Source: Acidobacteriota bacterium | GTDB taxonomy: Bacteria > Acidobacteriota > Terriglobia > Terriglobales > Acidobacteriaceae | Assembly: GCA_031296115.1 (NCBI GenBank) | Contig: JARLGI010000124.1 | Coordinates: forward strand, 51,144-115,143 | Direction of reading: 5' to 3' | DNA length: 64,000 nt | Shown: piece by piece, positions 33,397 through 43,181 of the stretch | Numbering within the stretch: position 1 is the first letter of the stretch | Layout: every line of letters starts with the position of its first letter | The notes under the pieces: generated by a model | What the model was told of the DNA's origin: nothing | Databases searched by the model: none | Seen by the model: only the letters and a program-made list of their open reading frames with translations | Position numbers and translations under genes: made by a program

Positions 33397-34323
33397 CTAC
33401 GGCGCGGCTGAAACGGCCCGGTATGTATCTTCCAGAATCTTGGTAGCGCCGCGCTGCAACAGCGTATCCCCCACCGCTTCCCCAAGCGCCACCGGGTCGC
33501 TGCCACTCTGCTGCTCACGCAACAACTCCGAGCCATCGGGCCGCGCAACAATGGCCGTAAGCCGCAATCCGCCGTCGATCGCCTCTGCCAAAGCTCCAAT
33601 CGGTACCTGACAACCTCCGCCGAGCCGACGCAACAGAGCACGCTCACAGGTTGTCGCAGCGCGCGCATTCGCATCGTTCAGGAATGCCAGGTGCCCACGC
33701 ATCACCGCATCGCCCTTGCGAATCTCGATGCCCAGCGCTCCCTGCCCAGCAGCGGGACACATGAATTCTTCCGACAGCACTTCCTTCACCAGTTGCGTCT
33801 TCCCCAGGCGCGTGAGTCCAGCGGCAGCGAGGATGATGGCATCGTATCCGCCTTCTTCGAGTTTGCGAACGCGCGTGTCAACATTGCCGCGCAGCGGATG
33901 AATGACAAGATCGGGCCGAACGACCTTCAGCTGCGCCTGCCGCCGCAGACTGCTGGTGCCCACCAGCGCTCCCTGCGGCAGCTCCTTGATGCTGTCGTAC
34001 TTGACGGAAAGAAACACGTCGCGAGGATTGACCCGCGTGGTCACGGCCGCCAGCTCGAATCCCGGCGGCAGCTCCGTCGGCAGGTCTTTCAGGCTGTGCA
34101 CCGCGAGATCGACGCGGCCGTCGGCCAGCGCTTCCTCGATCTCCTTGGTGAACATGCCCTTGGTGCCGACTTTGGCCAGCGCTACATCAAGAATCTTGTC
34201 GCCGGTGGTCTTGATGATCTCGAGGTCGACTTCGTGGCCGCGCTCACGCAACAGCGCGGTGATGTGGTTGGCTTGCCAGAGCGCGAGTTGCGAGCCGCGA
34301 GAACCAATTCGGAGGCGCGCCAT
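33397..34323 (-). CDS. hemC: Porphobilinogen deaminase (hydroxymethylbilane synthase)
   Basis: A 308-residue enzyme that joins four porphobilinogens. Seen motifs: [14 protein letters not shown] at the start, [11 protein letters not shown] near residue 77, [11 protein letters not shown] near 124 with substrate-binding Arg, LRGNVDTRV near 144, [11 protein letters not shown] near 190, and the dipyrromethane-cofactor Cys in [10 protein letters not shown] near 237. All key residues are intact and the length is normal. The ATG shares one base with the hemA stop, so translation is coupled. The 3' end is followed by a dispersed repeat before hemD. Confidence 0.97.
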   Translation of the reverse strand: MARLRIGSRGSQLALWQANHITALLRERGHEVDLEIIKTTGDKILDVALAKVGTKGMFTKEIEEALADGRVDLAVHSLKDLPTELPPGFELAAVTTRVNPRDVFLSVKYDSIKELPQGALVGTSSLRRQAQLKVVRPDLVIHPLRGNVDTRVRKLEEGGYDAIILAAAGLTRLGKTQLVKEVLSEEFMCPAAGQGALGIEIRKGDAVMRGHLAFLNDANARAATTCERALLRRLGGGCQVPIGALAEAIDGGLRLTAIVARPDGSELLREQQSGSDPVALGEAVGDTLLQRGATKILEDTYRAVSAAP

Positions 34324-35651
34324 CAGTTGTGCGCTCCCGGTTTTCCGCTGCCGACGGCACTTGCCTCATCTGCCGCCGCGGCGGCCTTGCCGGCATCGCG
34401 CAGGCCGAATAGTTTGCGAACGAGGTCGATGACGGTCGTCGCCTCCGAGGATTCGCGAGCGGCGCTCTTGAGGGTAGTAATGGGCGTATGCATGATTTTA
34501 TTGATGATCCCGCGGGTCAGCGCTTCGACCGCCAACTCCTGCTCCGGCGTTAGCGTTCCCATGCGGCCGCGGACCCGGTCGATCTCAGCCTGGCGAACGG
34601 TCTCCAGGTGCTCCTGCAACGAGACGATAGTCGGCACCACGTCGAGCGTTTGCAGCCGCGACTGGAACTTGTCCACTTCCAGTTGCACGATGGCTTCCGC
34701 GCGATCGGCCTCAACCCGGCGGTCGGCAATGTGCGACGAAACCACCTGCGACAGATCGTCAATGTCGTAGACGAAGATGCCGTCCAGCTTGTTCATCTCC
34801 GGGTCAATGTCGCGCGGAACGGCGATATCGATGAAGAACATGGGACGGTTCTTGCGGCGGCTGAGAAACTTCTCGCCGTGCTCTTTGCGGAAGATGGCGT
34901 GCGGCGCGCCGGTCGAGCTGATGACGATATCGGCGTTGGGAACGGTTTCGTAGAGCTGCTCGAACGGGATGGCCTCGCCGTTGAACTTCTTCGCCAGCGC
35001 CAGGGCGCGTTCGTAGGTGCGATTGGCCACGTAAATCTTCTGGGCGCCGTGCGCCAGCAGGTGACGCGCCGCGAGTTCGCACATTTTCCCGGCGCCGACC
35101 AGGTGGACCGTCTTGCCTTGCAGATTGCCGAAGATCTTCTTGGCCAAGTCAACCGCAACGGAGGCAACGGACACCGCGGAGGTCGCAATCGCGGTTTCGG
35201 TGCGCACGCGCTTGGCGACAGCAAACGCCCGGGTCAGGAGCGCGTCAAGCTGCGAGCTGACAGCGCCCACCGCGCGTGCAGTCGCATAGGCCTCTTTTAC
35301 CTGGCCCAGAATCTGCGGCTCTCCCACCACCATCGAGTCGAGACTGGAAGCCACGCGAAACACGTGCCGCACGGCATCGCGCTCGCGATATTCGTAGAGA
35401 TGTTCGCGGTAGGGGGCCGGATCGAACCCGTAGAACTGGCGTACAAACCCGTGCAGGTCAGCGGTCCCATTCACCGTGCGTGCCACCAACTCCACCCGGT
35501 TGCAGGTGGAAACCACCATGCCTTCCTCGATGCCCGGATAGGTAGCCAGCGACCTAGTCGCTTCCGGCAGGCGCGCCTCGGGAATGGCGAACTTCTCGCG
35601 CACTTCCACGGGTGCGGTCTGGTGGTTCACGCCGATGACGATGAAGTTCAT
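34323..35651 (-). CDS. hemA: Glutamyl-tRNA reductase
   Basis: The first enzyme of C5-pathway tetrapyrrole synthesis, reducing Glu-tRNA to glutamate-1-semialdehyde. The 442-residue protein has the catalytic Cys in [10 protein letters not shown] (about residue 50), the glutamyl-binding region [10 protein letters not shown] (about 110), an NADPH Rossmann motif [16 protein letters not shown] (about 184) and a C-terminal dimerisation helix with [11 protein letters not shown]. It overlaps the upstream hemX stop in ATGA and the downstream hemC start by one base, making a tightly coupled operon hemX-hemA-hemC-(hemD). Confidence 0.97.
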   Translation of the reverse strand: MNFIVIGVNHQTAPVEVREKFAIPEARLPEATRSLATYPGIEEGMVVSTCNRVELVARTVNGTADLHGFVRQFYGFDPAPYREHLYEYRERDAVRHVFRVASSLDSMVVGEPQILGQVKEAYATARAVGAVSSQLDALLTRAFAVAKRVRTETAIATSAVSVASVAVDLAKKIFGNLQGKTVHLVGAGKMCELAARHLLAHGAQKIYVANRTYERALALAKKFNGEAIPFEQLYETVPNADIVISSTGAPHAIFRKEHGEKFLSRRKNRPMFFIDIAVPRDIDPEMNKLDGIFVYDIDDLSQVVSSHIADRRVEADRAEAIVQLEVDKFQSRLQTLDVVPTIVSLQEHLETVRQAEIDRVRGRMGTLTPEQELAVEALTRGIINKIMHTPITTLKSAARESSEATTVIDLVRKLFGLRDAGKAAAAADEASAVGSGKPGAHN

Positions 35652-36463
35652 GAAACGATAAACCTATGCGTGCGGCTGAAGCTGTTTGCCGCCCATACTC
35701 CAAGTGCGATGACGAACGCGAAGGTCGCCAGAAACGCCGCGCGACGCCCGCGCCATCCTGAACTCCAGCGGGTATACAGCAGCAGCATGTACACCGCCCA
35801 CATGATGAACGACAGCAAAATCTTGGGGTCGTAGAAGAACAGCGGCCCGTACTTGTCGATGGCCAGCACCGATCCGGCGATGAGTCCCAGCGTCATGAAA
35901 GGAAAGCCGAACAGCAGTGCGCGATAGCAAATCTCGTCGATGGTCTGCAACGGCGGCAGCCAGGTCAGCAGCGGTGTCGAGCGCTTCGATTTCAGCGCGC
36001 GCTCCTGCACCAGGTAAAGCAGGCTGGCGCCGAAGCTCAAGAACAGACCCGCATACCCGGTGAAGATCAGCACCACGTGAACAAAAATCCATCCACTCCG
36101 CAGCAGAGGCGAAGTCAGCGTGACCGGCTTCTGGCCAACGGCCGACGCGAACGTCAGAACGAAAACGATGGGAAAGATGACGACGCCGGGAGAGACCGTG
36201 CGGTATAACACAAAGAAGATAAAGAACACCACCATGGCCATGAAGGCCAGGATGGATTCGGAGTAATGAATCGAGGCGAAGGAGAGCCGTCCGATCTGCA
36301 CGGTGGACTCCACCAGCGAGACAAAATGGAAGATGAGTCCAAGGCCCACAGCGGGCTCGACCACCTTGGCTAACAAGTTGCCTCGTTTACTCAGCAGGAG
36401 CAGCGAGTACAACAGCCCTACTGCATAGAAAGCCACCGCAACTCGTAGCCAGACTAAAGGCAT
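35648..36463 (-). CDS. HemX/CcsA-like cytochrome c assembly membrane protein
   Basis: An integral membrane protein of about 271 residues with eight or so spans, of the CcmC/CcsA/HemX group. The family core includes SIHYSESILAFMAMVVFFIF and SGWIFVHVVLIFTGYAGLFLSFGASLLYLVQE, with candidate heme-ligand His in HFVSL, IHYSE and VHVVL. The Trp-rich WWDP signature of CcsA is not seen. HemX-type members upstream of hemA are thought to modulate heme synthesis or heme handling. The start is ATG 36463 or GTG 36472. A perfect CRP-like palindrome lies about 100 bases upstream. Confidence 0.85.
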   Translation of the reverse strand: MPLVWLRVAVAFYAVGLLYSLLLLSKRGNLLAKVVEPAVGLGLIFHFVSLVESTVQIGRLSFASIHYSESILAFMAMVVFFIFFVLYRTVSPGVVIFPIVFVLTFASAVGQKPVTLTSPLLRSGWIFVHVVLIFTGYAGLFLSFGASLLYLVQERALKSKRSTPLLTWLPPLQTIDEICYRALLFGFPFMTLGLIAGSVLAIDKYGPLFFYDPKILLSFIMWAVYMLLLYTRWSSGWRGRRAAFLATFAFVIALGVWAANSFSRTHRFIVS

Positions 36464-36560
36464 AAACCCCACGAACCATGCGCTGGAGCTCGGTTCATTC
36501 TTATGAGTTTAAGTATAGCGGGATGGCGAAACCGGCATGCGTTTGGTTGTCACGGGGCGA

Positions 36561-36576
36561 TGTGATGTGCGTCACA
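36561..36576. promoter_or_regulatory. Perfect CRP/FNR-type palindrome upstream of the hem operon
   Basis: TGTGA-TGTGCG-TCACA is an exact match to the CRP consensus half-sites with six-base spacing. It lies 85-115 bases before the first gene of the leftward hemX-hemA-hemC-hemD operon and after the end of tonB. Binding by a CRP-family regulator is inferred; the window contains a class III cyclase but no CRP gene. Confidence 0.6.
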
Positions 36577-36673
36577 CGGGGTAAGTTCGTTCGGAAATGC
36601 AAGTGCAGAGTGCACAGGACCGTGTGACGTGAAGTGATATCGGGAAACCGCCTCGTTCAAGCGAACCACAGGC

Positions 36674-37333
36674 TCAACTTGGGTAGTGGAAGTGGACCAG
36701 GTGCTGCGAGGCGATGGTCACGCCGTCGCGCATGGCAGGCCGGAAATGCCACCGCTGCAAGACTGCAAGTACTTTTTCCTCAACACCATAGCCGATACCC
36801 TGGATCAGTTTGGTCCGTACGACATTGCCCTGCTCATCAATCGTCACCTCGACGATCACGTCGCCTTCGACGCCGGAGGGCAAGTCTGCCCGGGCCACTG
36901 GCGGGTCAGGAAAAATCTCCGGCAGCGCCGGAACGACCTCGTCGCCGGTCAGCGGCGAGCCAGGCACGCGGCCATACGGAGAACCGCCGCGGGCGGTCAA
37001 CTCGGTGGAGTTGGCTGCAGTTGAATGGTCCGTGGGTGGATGTGGCCGAGCCATCTGCGCCAGCACAGGAGGCTTTGGAGTCAAAGCCCGCAAGAGTGGT
37101 CGCGGCCGCTCAACAGCGGGTTGCGGTGCTTCAGCTCCAGCCGGCACCAGATAAACGACGGAAAGCGATCCCGAGGAACCGCGGATTCCGAGATCGACGT
37201 CTGATGGATGAACAAACACCGCAGCGGGGCGATGAAGCAACGCGAGCAGGAGCAGGCCCTGCAATCCGAACGACACCAGCAGCGAAGCCGTGCGCCGCTT
37301 TCGCTCTCCCACCTCCGGCGGTCGCGTGAACAT
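36674..37333 (-). CDS. TonB-family energy transducer
   Basis: A 219-residue protein. A single N-terminal membrane span (SLLVSFGLQGLLLLALLH, about 17-34) anchors it in the inner membrane. A Pro-rich linker follows (about 75-150). The C-terminal TonB domain (about 150-219) has GDVIVEVTIDEQGNVVRTKL and the closing VLQRWHFRPAM. This form delivers energy to outer-membrane TonB-dependent receptors or acts in related tasks. The start is ATG 37333 with GAGGAG at good spacing; a GTG just before it is less likely. No exbB/exbD is adjacent. Confidence 0.85.
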   Translation of the reverse strand: MFTRPPEVGERKRRTASLLVSFGLQGLLLLALLHRPAAVFVHPSDVDLGIRGSSGSLSVVYLVPAGAEAPQPAVERPRPLLRALTPKPPVLAQMARPHPPTDHSTAANSTELTARGGSPYGRVPGSPLTGDEVVPALPEIFPDPPVARADLPSGVEGDVIVEVTIDEQGNVVRTKLIQGIGYGVEEKVLAVLQRWHFRPAMRDGVTIASQHLVHFHYPS

Positions 37334-37451
37334 CACTACTCCTCACTCCCACGTAGCTTGCGCTATGATCCTACACTCGGCTGGTGCATTGGACGACAAA
37401 TGTTGGCATCGGTTAGCCGGCTCAACGCTAAGGCAGGGGCTGACCTCGCGA

Positions 37452-37814
37452 TCAATCCACACCTATAGAGTCGAGTAAGCCCGGCAGGATCTCGGCATCG
37501 AGTCGTACACGCCGCCCATCATTCCGCATGTCGGGAATTTCGTCGAAGGCCTGCATCAGCCGCAACTTTACGGCAGCGTATTGTTCAGGCTCGCTCAGGG
37601 TACGTCCGCGGCTCGAGGCCCACGCCTCCAGTGCTGCAGGCTGCAGAAAGACGCTGACCGCGAAGGTGGTTTTGCGGTCGGAGGTGACGTCGAAGATGTA
37701 TTCCGTCGAGGGCGCTTCCGGATCGCCGGCGAGGGTGGGCCGCTTGCCGACAAAGTAGTACTGATAAACGTAGCCCGTCTGTCCGGTGTGAGTCTTGATG
37801 CGGCGGACGCTCAT
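37452..37814 (-). CDS. Conserved hypothetical protein
   Basis: A 120-residue protein I do not recognise. It starts MSVRRIKTHTGQTGYVYQYY, continues with an EYIFDVTSDRKTTFAVSVFL strand pair and ends in a helical segment with PEQYAAVKLRLMQAFDEIPDM. There is no signal peptide or membrane span. It lies five bases after galT on the same strand, so the two are probably co-transcribed. It may be a small mixed alpha/beta cytoplasmic protein. Confidence 0.65.
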   Translation of the reverse strand: MSVRRIKTHTGQTGYVYQYYFVGKRPTLAGDPEAPSTEYIFDVTSDRKTTFAVSVFLQPAALEAWASSRGRTLSEPEQYAAVKLRLMQAFDEIPDMRNDGRRVRLDAEILPGLLDSIGVD

Positions 37815-37819
37815 AGTCC

Positions 37820-38809
37820 CTATCGTTCGGTCGGCCGCTCCCGCAGAATCGCCGCCGAGGTCTCCGAACTTACCGGCGAGTAATAGACCTCCTTGAAGGT
37901 GTACGACTTCGCTCTGGTGGCGAGCAGCGGCAAAATTTCGATGTGCCAGTGGTAATCGTCCTCAATGGTCTTCCAGAAGCCCAGGGTCTCCGAGCGATGC
38001 ATGGTGTTAGGCGAGGTATGCAACACCATGTGAAAGCCGTCGGCGAGAGTGCGGATGCGGTACAGGGTCCGCCGGAGCAGCGCTGCCAGATCGCGCATGG
38101 CTCCCGACTTCAACGCCATGCGCTCGAAATAAGCCTCATGGCTGCGCGGAGCAATCCATGCTTCGTAGGGAACACGGGGCGCATAGGGACAGCAGGCGAT
38201 GTAGTCACCGCGAACTTCAATCACCCGCAGCTTTTGTTCCTGCTCCTGGCGCAGGATGTCGCAAAAAACGCAGCGCTCCTTCACCTGGTAATGCTGGCGC
38301 GCCGCCCGCAGCTCGTACAGCACGCGGCGCGGAACAAACGTGCTGGCCACCACTTCCGAAGTCGGATGGTCGAACTCCTGGCCCGACGCGCTGCCGAAAT
38401 TCTTGAACACGCTGATGTACTTGAAGCGGACATCGCCCTTCAGGTCCTGAATCCGTTGCCCGCACAGCGCCAGATACTCCTCGATCTCGCGATCGTCGGC
38501 CAGCCATAAATGCCGGTCGTGGCGGGCGTTCTCGACGATCACTTCGTGCGCGCCCACGGGACGCATCTTGTCGTAGAGTCCGTTGCCCGAACGTCCCGGG
38601 TCACCGTCGATGCCGTACAAAGGATGGGGATGCACTACCGCGCGCGCCGACCACGGACCGCCGTCGACGGTAGGCGCGGTGGCAATCACCTGCAAGGGCT
38701 GCCCCGACTCCGGGCAAAACGGGCAGAAGTAGTCGGGCGCGGAACCCTGGTCGGGCTCATCGCCGCAAATGACCCACGAACGTGTGATGGGATCCTTGCG
38801 CAGTTCCAT
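37820..38809 (-). CDS. GalT-like hexose-1-phosphate uridylyltransferase with altered active site
   Basis: A 329-residue protein of the HIT-superfamily GalT group, which swaps UMP between UDP-glucose and galactose-1-phosphate. N-terminal features are ELRKDPITRSWVI and a zinc site CPFCP. KNFGSASGQEFDHPTSEVVA holds the place of the HxHxQ motif, and the C-terminal half has DDYHWHIEILPLL and a second Cys pair, CVFCDIL. In the active-site motif the second His, the nucleophile, is Thr and the Gln is Glu (HPTSE), so normal double-displacement chemistry is doubtful. It may be a nucleotidyl-binding or phosphorylase-like relative. It is co-directional with the hypothetical gene downstream. Confidence 0.75.
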   Translation of the reverse strand: MELRKDPITRSWVICGDEPDQGSAPDYFCPFCPESGQPLQVIATAPTVDGGPWSARAVVHPHPLYGIDGDPGRSGNGLYDKMRPVGAHEVIVENARHDRHLWLADDREIEEYLALCGQRIQDLKGDVRFKYISVFKNFGSASGQEFDHPTSEVVASTFVPRRVLYELRAARQHYQVKERCVFCDILRQEQEQKLRVIEVRGDYIACCPYAPRVPYEAWIAPRSHEAYFERMALKSGAMRDLAALLRRTLYRIRTLADGFHMVLHTSPNTMHRSETLGFWKTIEDDYHWHIEILPLLATRAKSYTFKEVYYSPVSSETSAAILRERPTER

Positions 38810-38898
38810 CGCTTCTACTTTACGTCGGCGAGTGGCGAATGGGAAGTGTGGGCGTCACGAAGGAATGTCCGCCCTGCGATGGCTGCTAGAATTATGGG

Positions 38899-39759
38899 GT
38901 GTCCCGCCCCATCCGTCTCATCGCCATCGACATCGATGGAACGCTGCTTGACTCGCAGGTCCAGCTCTCGCCGGCCAACCGGAATGCTTTGCTCCGGGCG
39001 CACGAAGCCGGCATTGAGATCGTGCTGGGCACCGGCCGGAGACATAACTTCGCCCTCCCCATCGCCGAATCGCTGGGCTTCGATCTTTGCCTTATCAGCT
39101 CCAACGGCGCGATGACGCGCTCCACCCGTGGGGAACTCTTCCACCACGATCTCCTCCCGCGTGAGACCGCGATCCAGCTCTGCCGTCACATGCAGCCCTA
39201 TCGCAACCACATGGTGCTGACCTTTAATCGCGAAGGCATGGGCGCCATCGTTTGCGAGAACCACGAGCAGTTGTACAGCACCATCCAGCGCTGGATGGAG
39301 AAGAATGCGCCTTATATCGAATACATCAGCCCCCTCGAGAACGCGCTGACGGAAGACCCGATCCAGGCCATGTTCTGCGGTCCAATTGAGCTTATGGAGC
39401 GGGCCCGCGAAGAACTGACTGCCTGTGATATTGCGGCGAACATCACCGTTCACCGGACACAATATGACAACCGCAACCTGTCCATCGTGGATATCCTGAA
39501 CGCAGGCTGCTCGAAGGGGCATGCGCTGGAACGCTGGGCCAATTACCGCGGCATCGACCGCTCCCAGGTCATGGCCATCGGCGATAATTACAATGACATC
39601 GAGATGTTGACCTTTGCGGGGCATCCGGTCATCATGGGGAACGCGTCTGACGATTTGAAGCAGAATGGCTGGACCATCACCCTGCATAACGATAAAAGCG
39701 GCGTCGCCGCCGCCATTGAAGAGATACTGGATTCCAGTCCAACGAGCGTGAATGCGTAG
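38899..39759 (+). CDS. Cof-type HAD-superfamily phosphatase
   Basis: A 286-residue HAD hydrolase. Motif I is IAIDIDGTLLDS (nucleophile Asp near 10), motif II GTGRR near 43, motif III the Lys of NAGCSKGHAL and motif IV GDNYNDIEML. The large C2-type cap between motifs II and III marks the Cof subgroup, which dephosphorylates sugar phosphates, FMN or pyridoxal phosphate. The start is GTG with no good ribosome-binding site. It is divergent from galT, and its end overlaps the second transglycosylase gene by eight bases. Confidence 0.9.
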   Translation: MSRPIRLIAIDIDGTLLDSQVQLSPANRNALLRAHEAGIEIVLGTGRRHNFALPIAESLGFDLCLISSNGAMTRSTRGELFHHDLLPRETAIQLCRHMQPYRNHMVLTFNREGMGAIVCENHEQLYSTIQRWMEKNAPYIEYISPLENALTEDPIQAMFCGPIELMERAREELTACDIAANITVHRTQYDNRNLSIVDILNAGCSKGHALERWANYRGIDRSQVMAIGDNYNDIEMLTFAGHPVIMGNASDDLKQNGWTITLHNDKSGVAAAIEEILDSSPTSVNA

Positions 39760-40462
39760 GTGTGCACAAATCGGTTTCATCGGATTGCTGCTGGCTTCGC
39801 AGTTGCACGCCGCGGAGATGGCCAACCTACGCAATGGCTTCAGCATCCGCCACGAGCACCACGAGACCGTGGGCGAAACCACGCGCCTGTACATGAGCAC
39901 GGCCCCGGACAGCGGCTACGTGGACGTCCCAAACGCCCAGATCGAGAGCTTCGAACCGGCGCCTCCGGAAGCACAAGCCCAGGCGGTCCTGCCCCACACA
40001 ACCGATCTGAAGACACTGGTAGACTCCGCCAGCGACCACCACCAGGTGGATGCTGACCTGATCGCCAGCGTCATTCGCGCCGAGAGCGCCAACAATCCCC
40101 GCGCGGTGTCGCGCAAAGGCGCGCAAGGGCTGATGCAGCTCATGCCCGGCACGGCCAGCCAGTTGGGCGTAAAAAACAGTCTGGATCCCGCGGAGAACAT
40201 CGATGGTGGCGTCCGTTATCTGCGCGACCTTCTGTTGCTCTACAACAATGACATGGTCAAAGCCCTGGCCGCATACAATGCGGGCCCGCAACGCGTGCAG
40301 CAGTATAAGGGTGTGCCTCCCTATCCCGAGACGCATGCCTACGTCGCGCGCATCGTCAAGGACTTCAACCGCAAGAAGCTGGCAGAGCAGAAGCAGCGTC
40401 ATCCCGCGAGCAAAGCGGTGATCGCGCAAAAGGCCGCTTCGGCCCCCGCGGGCAGCGAGTAG
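39752..40462 (+). CDS. Lytic transglycosylase (SLT domain), intact active site
   Basis: A 236-residue exported enzyme. It has a signal peptide (MRRCAQIGFIGLLLASQLHA), then a short extracytoplasmic region and an SLT domain (about 85-195). ASVIRAESANNPRAVSRKGA carries the catalytic Glu, followed by GLMQLMPGTASQLGV and ALAAYNAGP. The start overlaps the phosphatase gene by eight bases. It cleaves the MurNAc-GlcNAc bond, leaving anhydro ends, in the periplasm. In contrast to the transglycosylase at 1.0-3.3 kb, the Glu here is present. Confidence 0.93.
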   Translation: MRRCAQIGFIGLLLASQLHAAEMANLRNGFSIRHEHHETVGETTRLYMSTAPDSGYVDVPNAQIESFEPAPPEAQAQAVLPHTTDLKTLVDSASDHHQVDADLIASVIRAESANNPRAVSRKGAQGLMQLMPGTASQLGVKNSLDPAENIDGGVRYLRDLLLLYNNDMVKALAAYNAGPQRVQQYKGVPPYPETHAYVARIVKDFNRKKLAEQKQRHPASKAVIAQKAASAPAGSE

Positions 40463-40526
40463 CCTCCGGTTTGACCCCACTCCCCCTCTCATTTACCTTG
40501 AGTCATCGCGAACCGGCTGATCTTCC

Positions 40527-41564
40527 ATGAACAAGAAGCGCGTCCTCATCTTCGCCGTGATGCTCGCAGTCTTGTGTCTGCTGGTCTACCTGCAGTTCCG
40601 CACCTGGAAGAAGTTTGATTGGGCGACGTTTCGCAGCACCACGGAACACGTGGCGAAGCTAAATCTGCTGGCGGGCATCGCGCTCACTTACCTTGCCTAC
40701 GTCATGAGAGCACTACGTTGGCGCATCTTCCTGAAGCCGGTGTGTGAGACCACCACCAAGCGCCTGATGGCGCCGCAGCTCATTGGCTTTTCCGCGCTGG
40801 CGCTGCTCGGCCGGGCGGGGGAGATGATCCGGCCGTACATCATTGCCAAAAAGGAGCGCTTGACGTTTACCTCGCAGATTGCCGTTTGGGGGGTGGAGCG
40901 CATCTTCGACATGGGCGCATTCGCGCTAATGCTCGCCGTCAGCTTCCTGTCGCCTGACCTGCAGAGACTGCGCTTCTATCACCAGTTGCGCGAATTCGCA
41001 TTTCTCCTGCTGCTGCTGGTTCTGGGGCTGGTGATTGGCGTGGTCGTGGTGCGGCTATCCGGTGAGCGGGTAGGCAACTTCCTGCATGACCGCTTCGCCG
41101 GATTCGCTCCCAGGTTTGCCCACCATTTGCGTGAGAAAATTCGCTCCTTCAGCGCCGGCCTGGCGACCATTCAGGATATCGGCTCCGCCCTTCAGTTGAT
41201 TGCCATCTCCATCTTCATGTGGCTGCTGATCGCGTTGGCGTACTACGCAATCACTCACGCCTATCCCGGCAGGCTGAGCACCCTCTCGCTGCCCGAGCAG
41301 GTGGTGCTCATGGGCTCCAGCATGGTGGGCTCGATGTTGCAACTGCCGGCCGTCGGCGGCGGACAGCAGGTGGCGGCCATCGCCATGCTGAACTCTGGTT
41401 TCGGAGTGGAAAAGGAGCTGGCGGTCAGTTGCGGAATCCTAATCTGGGCCATCACCTTCATGTCGGTGGTGCCGGCCGGCCTGCTGCTCGCGCGACACGA
41501 GCATCTATCAATTCGCGCCATGGCCGAGGCGGAAGAGAAGGAAGCCGCGCTGGCCTCCGAGTAG
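40527..41564 (+). CDS. Flippase-like membrane protein (UPF0104 / LPG-synthase-type domain)
   Basis: A 345-residue integral membrane protein with about eight spans, matching the lysylphosphatidylglycerol-synthase-type transmembrane (UPF0104) family. Landmarks are YVMRALRWRIFLKP near residue 60, FSALALLGRAGEMIRPY near 90 and ERIFDMGAFA near 127. Such proteins often move lipids or lipid-linked sugars. It has no catalytic soluble domain, so it would act as a transporter or flippase. It is the third gene of a rightward run and precedes nrdR by 62 bases. Confidence 0.85.
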   Translation: MNKKRVLIFAVMLAVLCLLVYLQFRTWKKFDWATFRSTTEHVAKLNLLAGIALTYLAYVMRALRWRIFLKPVCETTTKRLMAPQLIGFSALALLGRAGEMIRPYIIAKKERLTFTSQIAVWGVERIFDMGAFALMLAVSFLSPDLQRLRFYHQLREFAFLLLLLVLGLVIGVVVVRLSGERVGNFLHDRFAGFAPRFAHHLREKIRSFSAGLATIQDIGSALQLIAISIFMWLLIALAYYAITHAYPGRLSTLSLPEQVVLMGSSMVGSMLQLPAVGGGQQVAAIAMLNSGFGVEKELAVSCGILIWAITFMSVVPAGLLLARHEHLSIRAMAEAEEKEAALASE

Positions 41565-41626
41565 GCCGGGTTTTCCCCTGTTACAATCACAGGGCGGGGC
41601 GGTTCGCCTGCGTCTTCTCCTAACCC

Positions 41627-42115
41627 ATGAAGTGCCCGTTCTGCGGCTTTGAAAACGACAAGGTAGTCGATTCGCGCGAAAGCAAAGAAGGCGAATCGAT
41701 CCGCCGTCGGCGCGAGTGCCTGAAGTGCGAGAAGCGCTTCACCACCTATGAGCGGATCGACGAGATCCCTTACATGGTGGTCAAGAAGGACGGCCGCCGG
41801 GAGAAGTTCGACCGGCAGAAGGTGCTAAACGGGCTGCTGCGGGCGTGCGAGAAGCGGCCGGTTTCCATGGGCAAGCTCGAGCAGATCGTGAACGACGCCG
41901 AGGGATTCGTCGTCGATTCCCCCGATCGCGAACGCAAAACCAGCGAAGTTGGCGAGCTGATCATGAACCGCCTCAAGCGAATCGACAAGGTCGCTTACGT
42001 GCGCTTCGCTTCGGTCTACCTCGATTTCAAGGATGTGCGCGAGTTTATGTCCGAACTGAAGGAACTGCTCGACACCAAGGAAGGCACATCCGCCAAAACC
42101 AAGTCCGGAGACTGA
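41627..42115 (+). CDS. nrdR: Transcriptional repressor NrdR
   Basis: A 162-residue regulator that represses ribonucleotide-reductase genes. The zinc ribbon MKCPFCGFENDKVVDSRES and RRRECLKCEKRFTTYERI gives two CxxC pairs. An ATP-cone domain follows from about residue 49 (VVKKDGRREKFDRQKVLNGL). The domain order and length are typical. It is followed 22 bases later by isocitrate dehydrogenase on the same strand. No nrd operon is within view, so its target promoters lie elsewhere. Confidence 0.97.
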   Translation: MKCPFCGFENDKVVDSRESKEGESIRRRRECLKCEKRFTTYERIDEIPYMVVKKDGRREKFDRQKVLNGLLRACEKRPVSMGKLEQIVNDAEGFVVDSPDRERKTSEVGELIMNRLKRIDKVAYVRFASVYLDFKDVREFMSELKELLDTKEGTSAKTKSGD

Positions 42116-42137
42116 ATCCGGCAATCAAACGAGACGA

Positions 42138-43181
42138 ATGTCCTATAAAGTCACATTGATTCCCGGCGACGGCATCGGCCCCGAGGTGGTGACCGCAACC
42201 GTCCGCATACTTGAAGCCACAGGCGTCAGGTTCGAGTGGGAGAGCTTCGCCGCCGGCGCGGAAGCCTACGAAAAGTACCACGAATACATCCCCAAGGAAC
42301 TCACTGCCTCGGTTGAGCGCACGCATGTCGGTCTGAAGGGCCCGGTTACGACGCCCATCGGCGGCGGTTTCTCCAGCATCAACGTCGCCCTGCGTAAGCA
42401 GTTCGAGCTGTTTGCCAACTTCCGGCCCATCATCAATCTGCCCGGCGTGCCCACGCGCTACCCGGGCGTGGACCTCATCGTTGTTCGCGAAAACACCGAG
42501 GGGCTGTACTCCGGCATCGAGCACGAAGTCGTTCCCGGCGTCGTGGAGAGTCTGAAGATCATCACTGAGAAAGCGTCGACCCGCATCTCGCGTTTCGCCT
42601 TCGAATACGCCCGCCGCTTCAAGCGCAAAAAGATTCACGCCATCCACAAAGCCAACATCATGAAGCTGTCGGACGGCCTGTTCATCCGCTGCTCGCGCAA
42701 TATCTCCAAGGAGTATCCCGAGATCACCTACGGCGAGCACATCGTGGACAACACCTGCATGCAGCTGGTGATGAATCCTTACCAGTACGACATGCTGTTG
42801 CTTGAAAACCTCTACGGCGACATCATCTCCGACTTGTGTTCTGCGTTCGTGGGCGGACTGGGTCTGGTGCCCGGCGCGAACTTCGGACATGAATGTGCCA
42901 TCTTCGAAGCGGTGCACGGCTCGGCGCCGGACATTGCCGGGAAAGACATGGCCAATCCGACTGCGGTACTACGCTCCGGGATACTGATGCTTCATCATCT
43001 CGGCGAGCACCAGGCCGGCCGCCACATCGAAGCTGCCCTGGCGCATGTGTACACGCAGAAAAAGCACATCACGCGCGACGTTGGCGGCACCGCTGGAACC
43101 ACGGAGTTCGCGGATGCCGTAATCGACGCGATGCGCACCATCGCTCCGCCGCAACCGGAGCTGCAGGAAGTGGAGATGTAG
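42138..43181 (+). CDS. NAD-dependent isocitrate dehydrogenase (IMDH/ICDH family)
   Basis: A 347-residue beta-decarboxylating dehydrogenase. [10 protein letters not shown] opens the protein. [17 protein letters not shown] carries the substrate-loop Arg and Glu, [12 protein letters not shown] the catalytic Lys, and [21 protein letters not shown] the metal-binding Asp pair. [17 protein letters not shown] is the cofactor loop. The loop is of the NAD type (related to eukaryotic IDH3 and homoisocitrate enzymes) rather than the NADP-specific form. It feeds the TCA cycle. 3-isopropylmalate dehydrogenase is less likely because of the TEGLYSG loop. Confidence 0.88.
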   Translation: MSYKVTLIPGDGIGPEVVTATVRILEATGVRFEWESFAAGAEAYEKYHEYIPKELTASVERTHVGLKGPVTTPIGGGFSSINVALRKQFELFANFRPIINLPGVPTRYPGVDLIVVRENTEGLYSGIEHEVVPGVVESLKIITEKASTRISRFAFEYARRFKRKKIHAIHKANIMKLSDGLFIRCSRNISKEYPEITYGEHIVDNTCMQLVMNPYQYDMLLLENLYGDIISDLCSAFVGGLGLVPGANFGHECAIFEAVHGSAPDIAGKDMANPTAVLRSGILMLHHLGEHQAGRHIEAALAHVYTQKKHITRDVGGTAGTTEFADAVIDAMRTIAPPQPELQEVEM

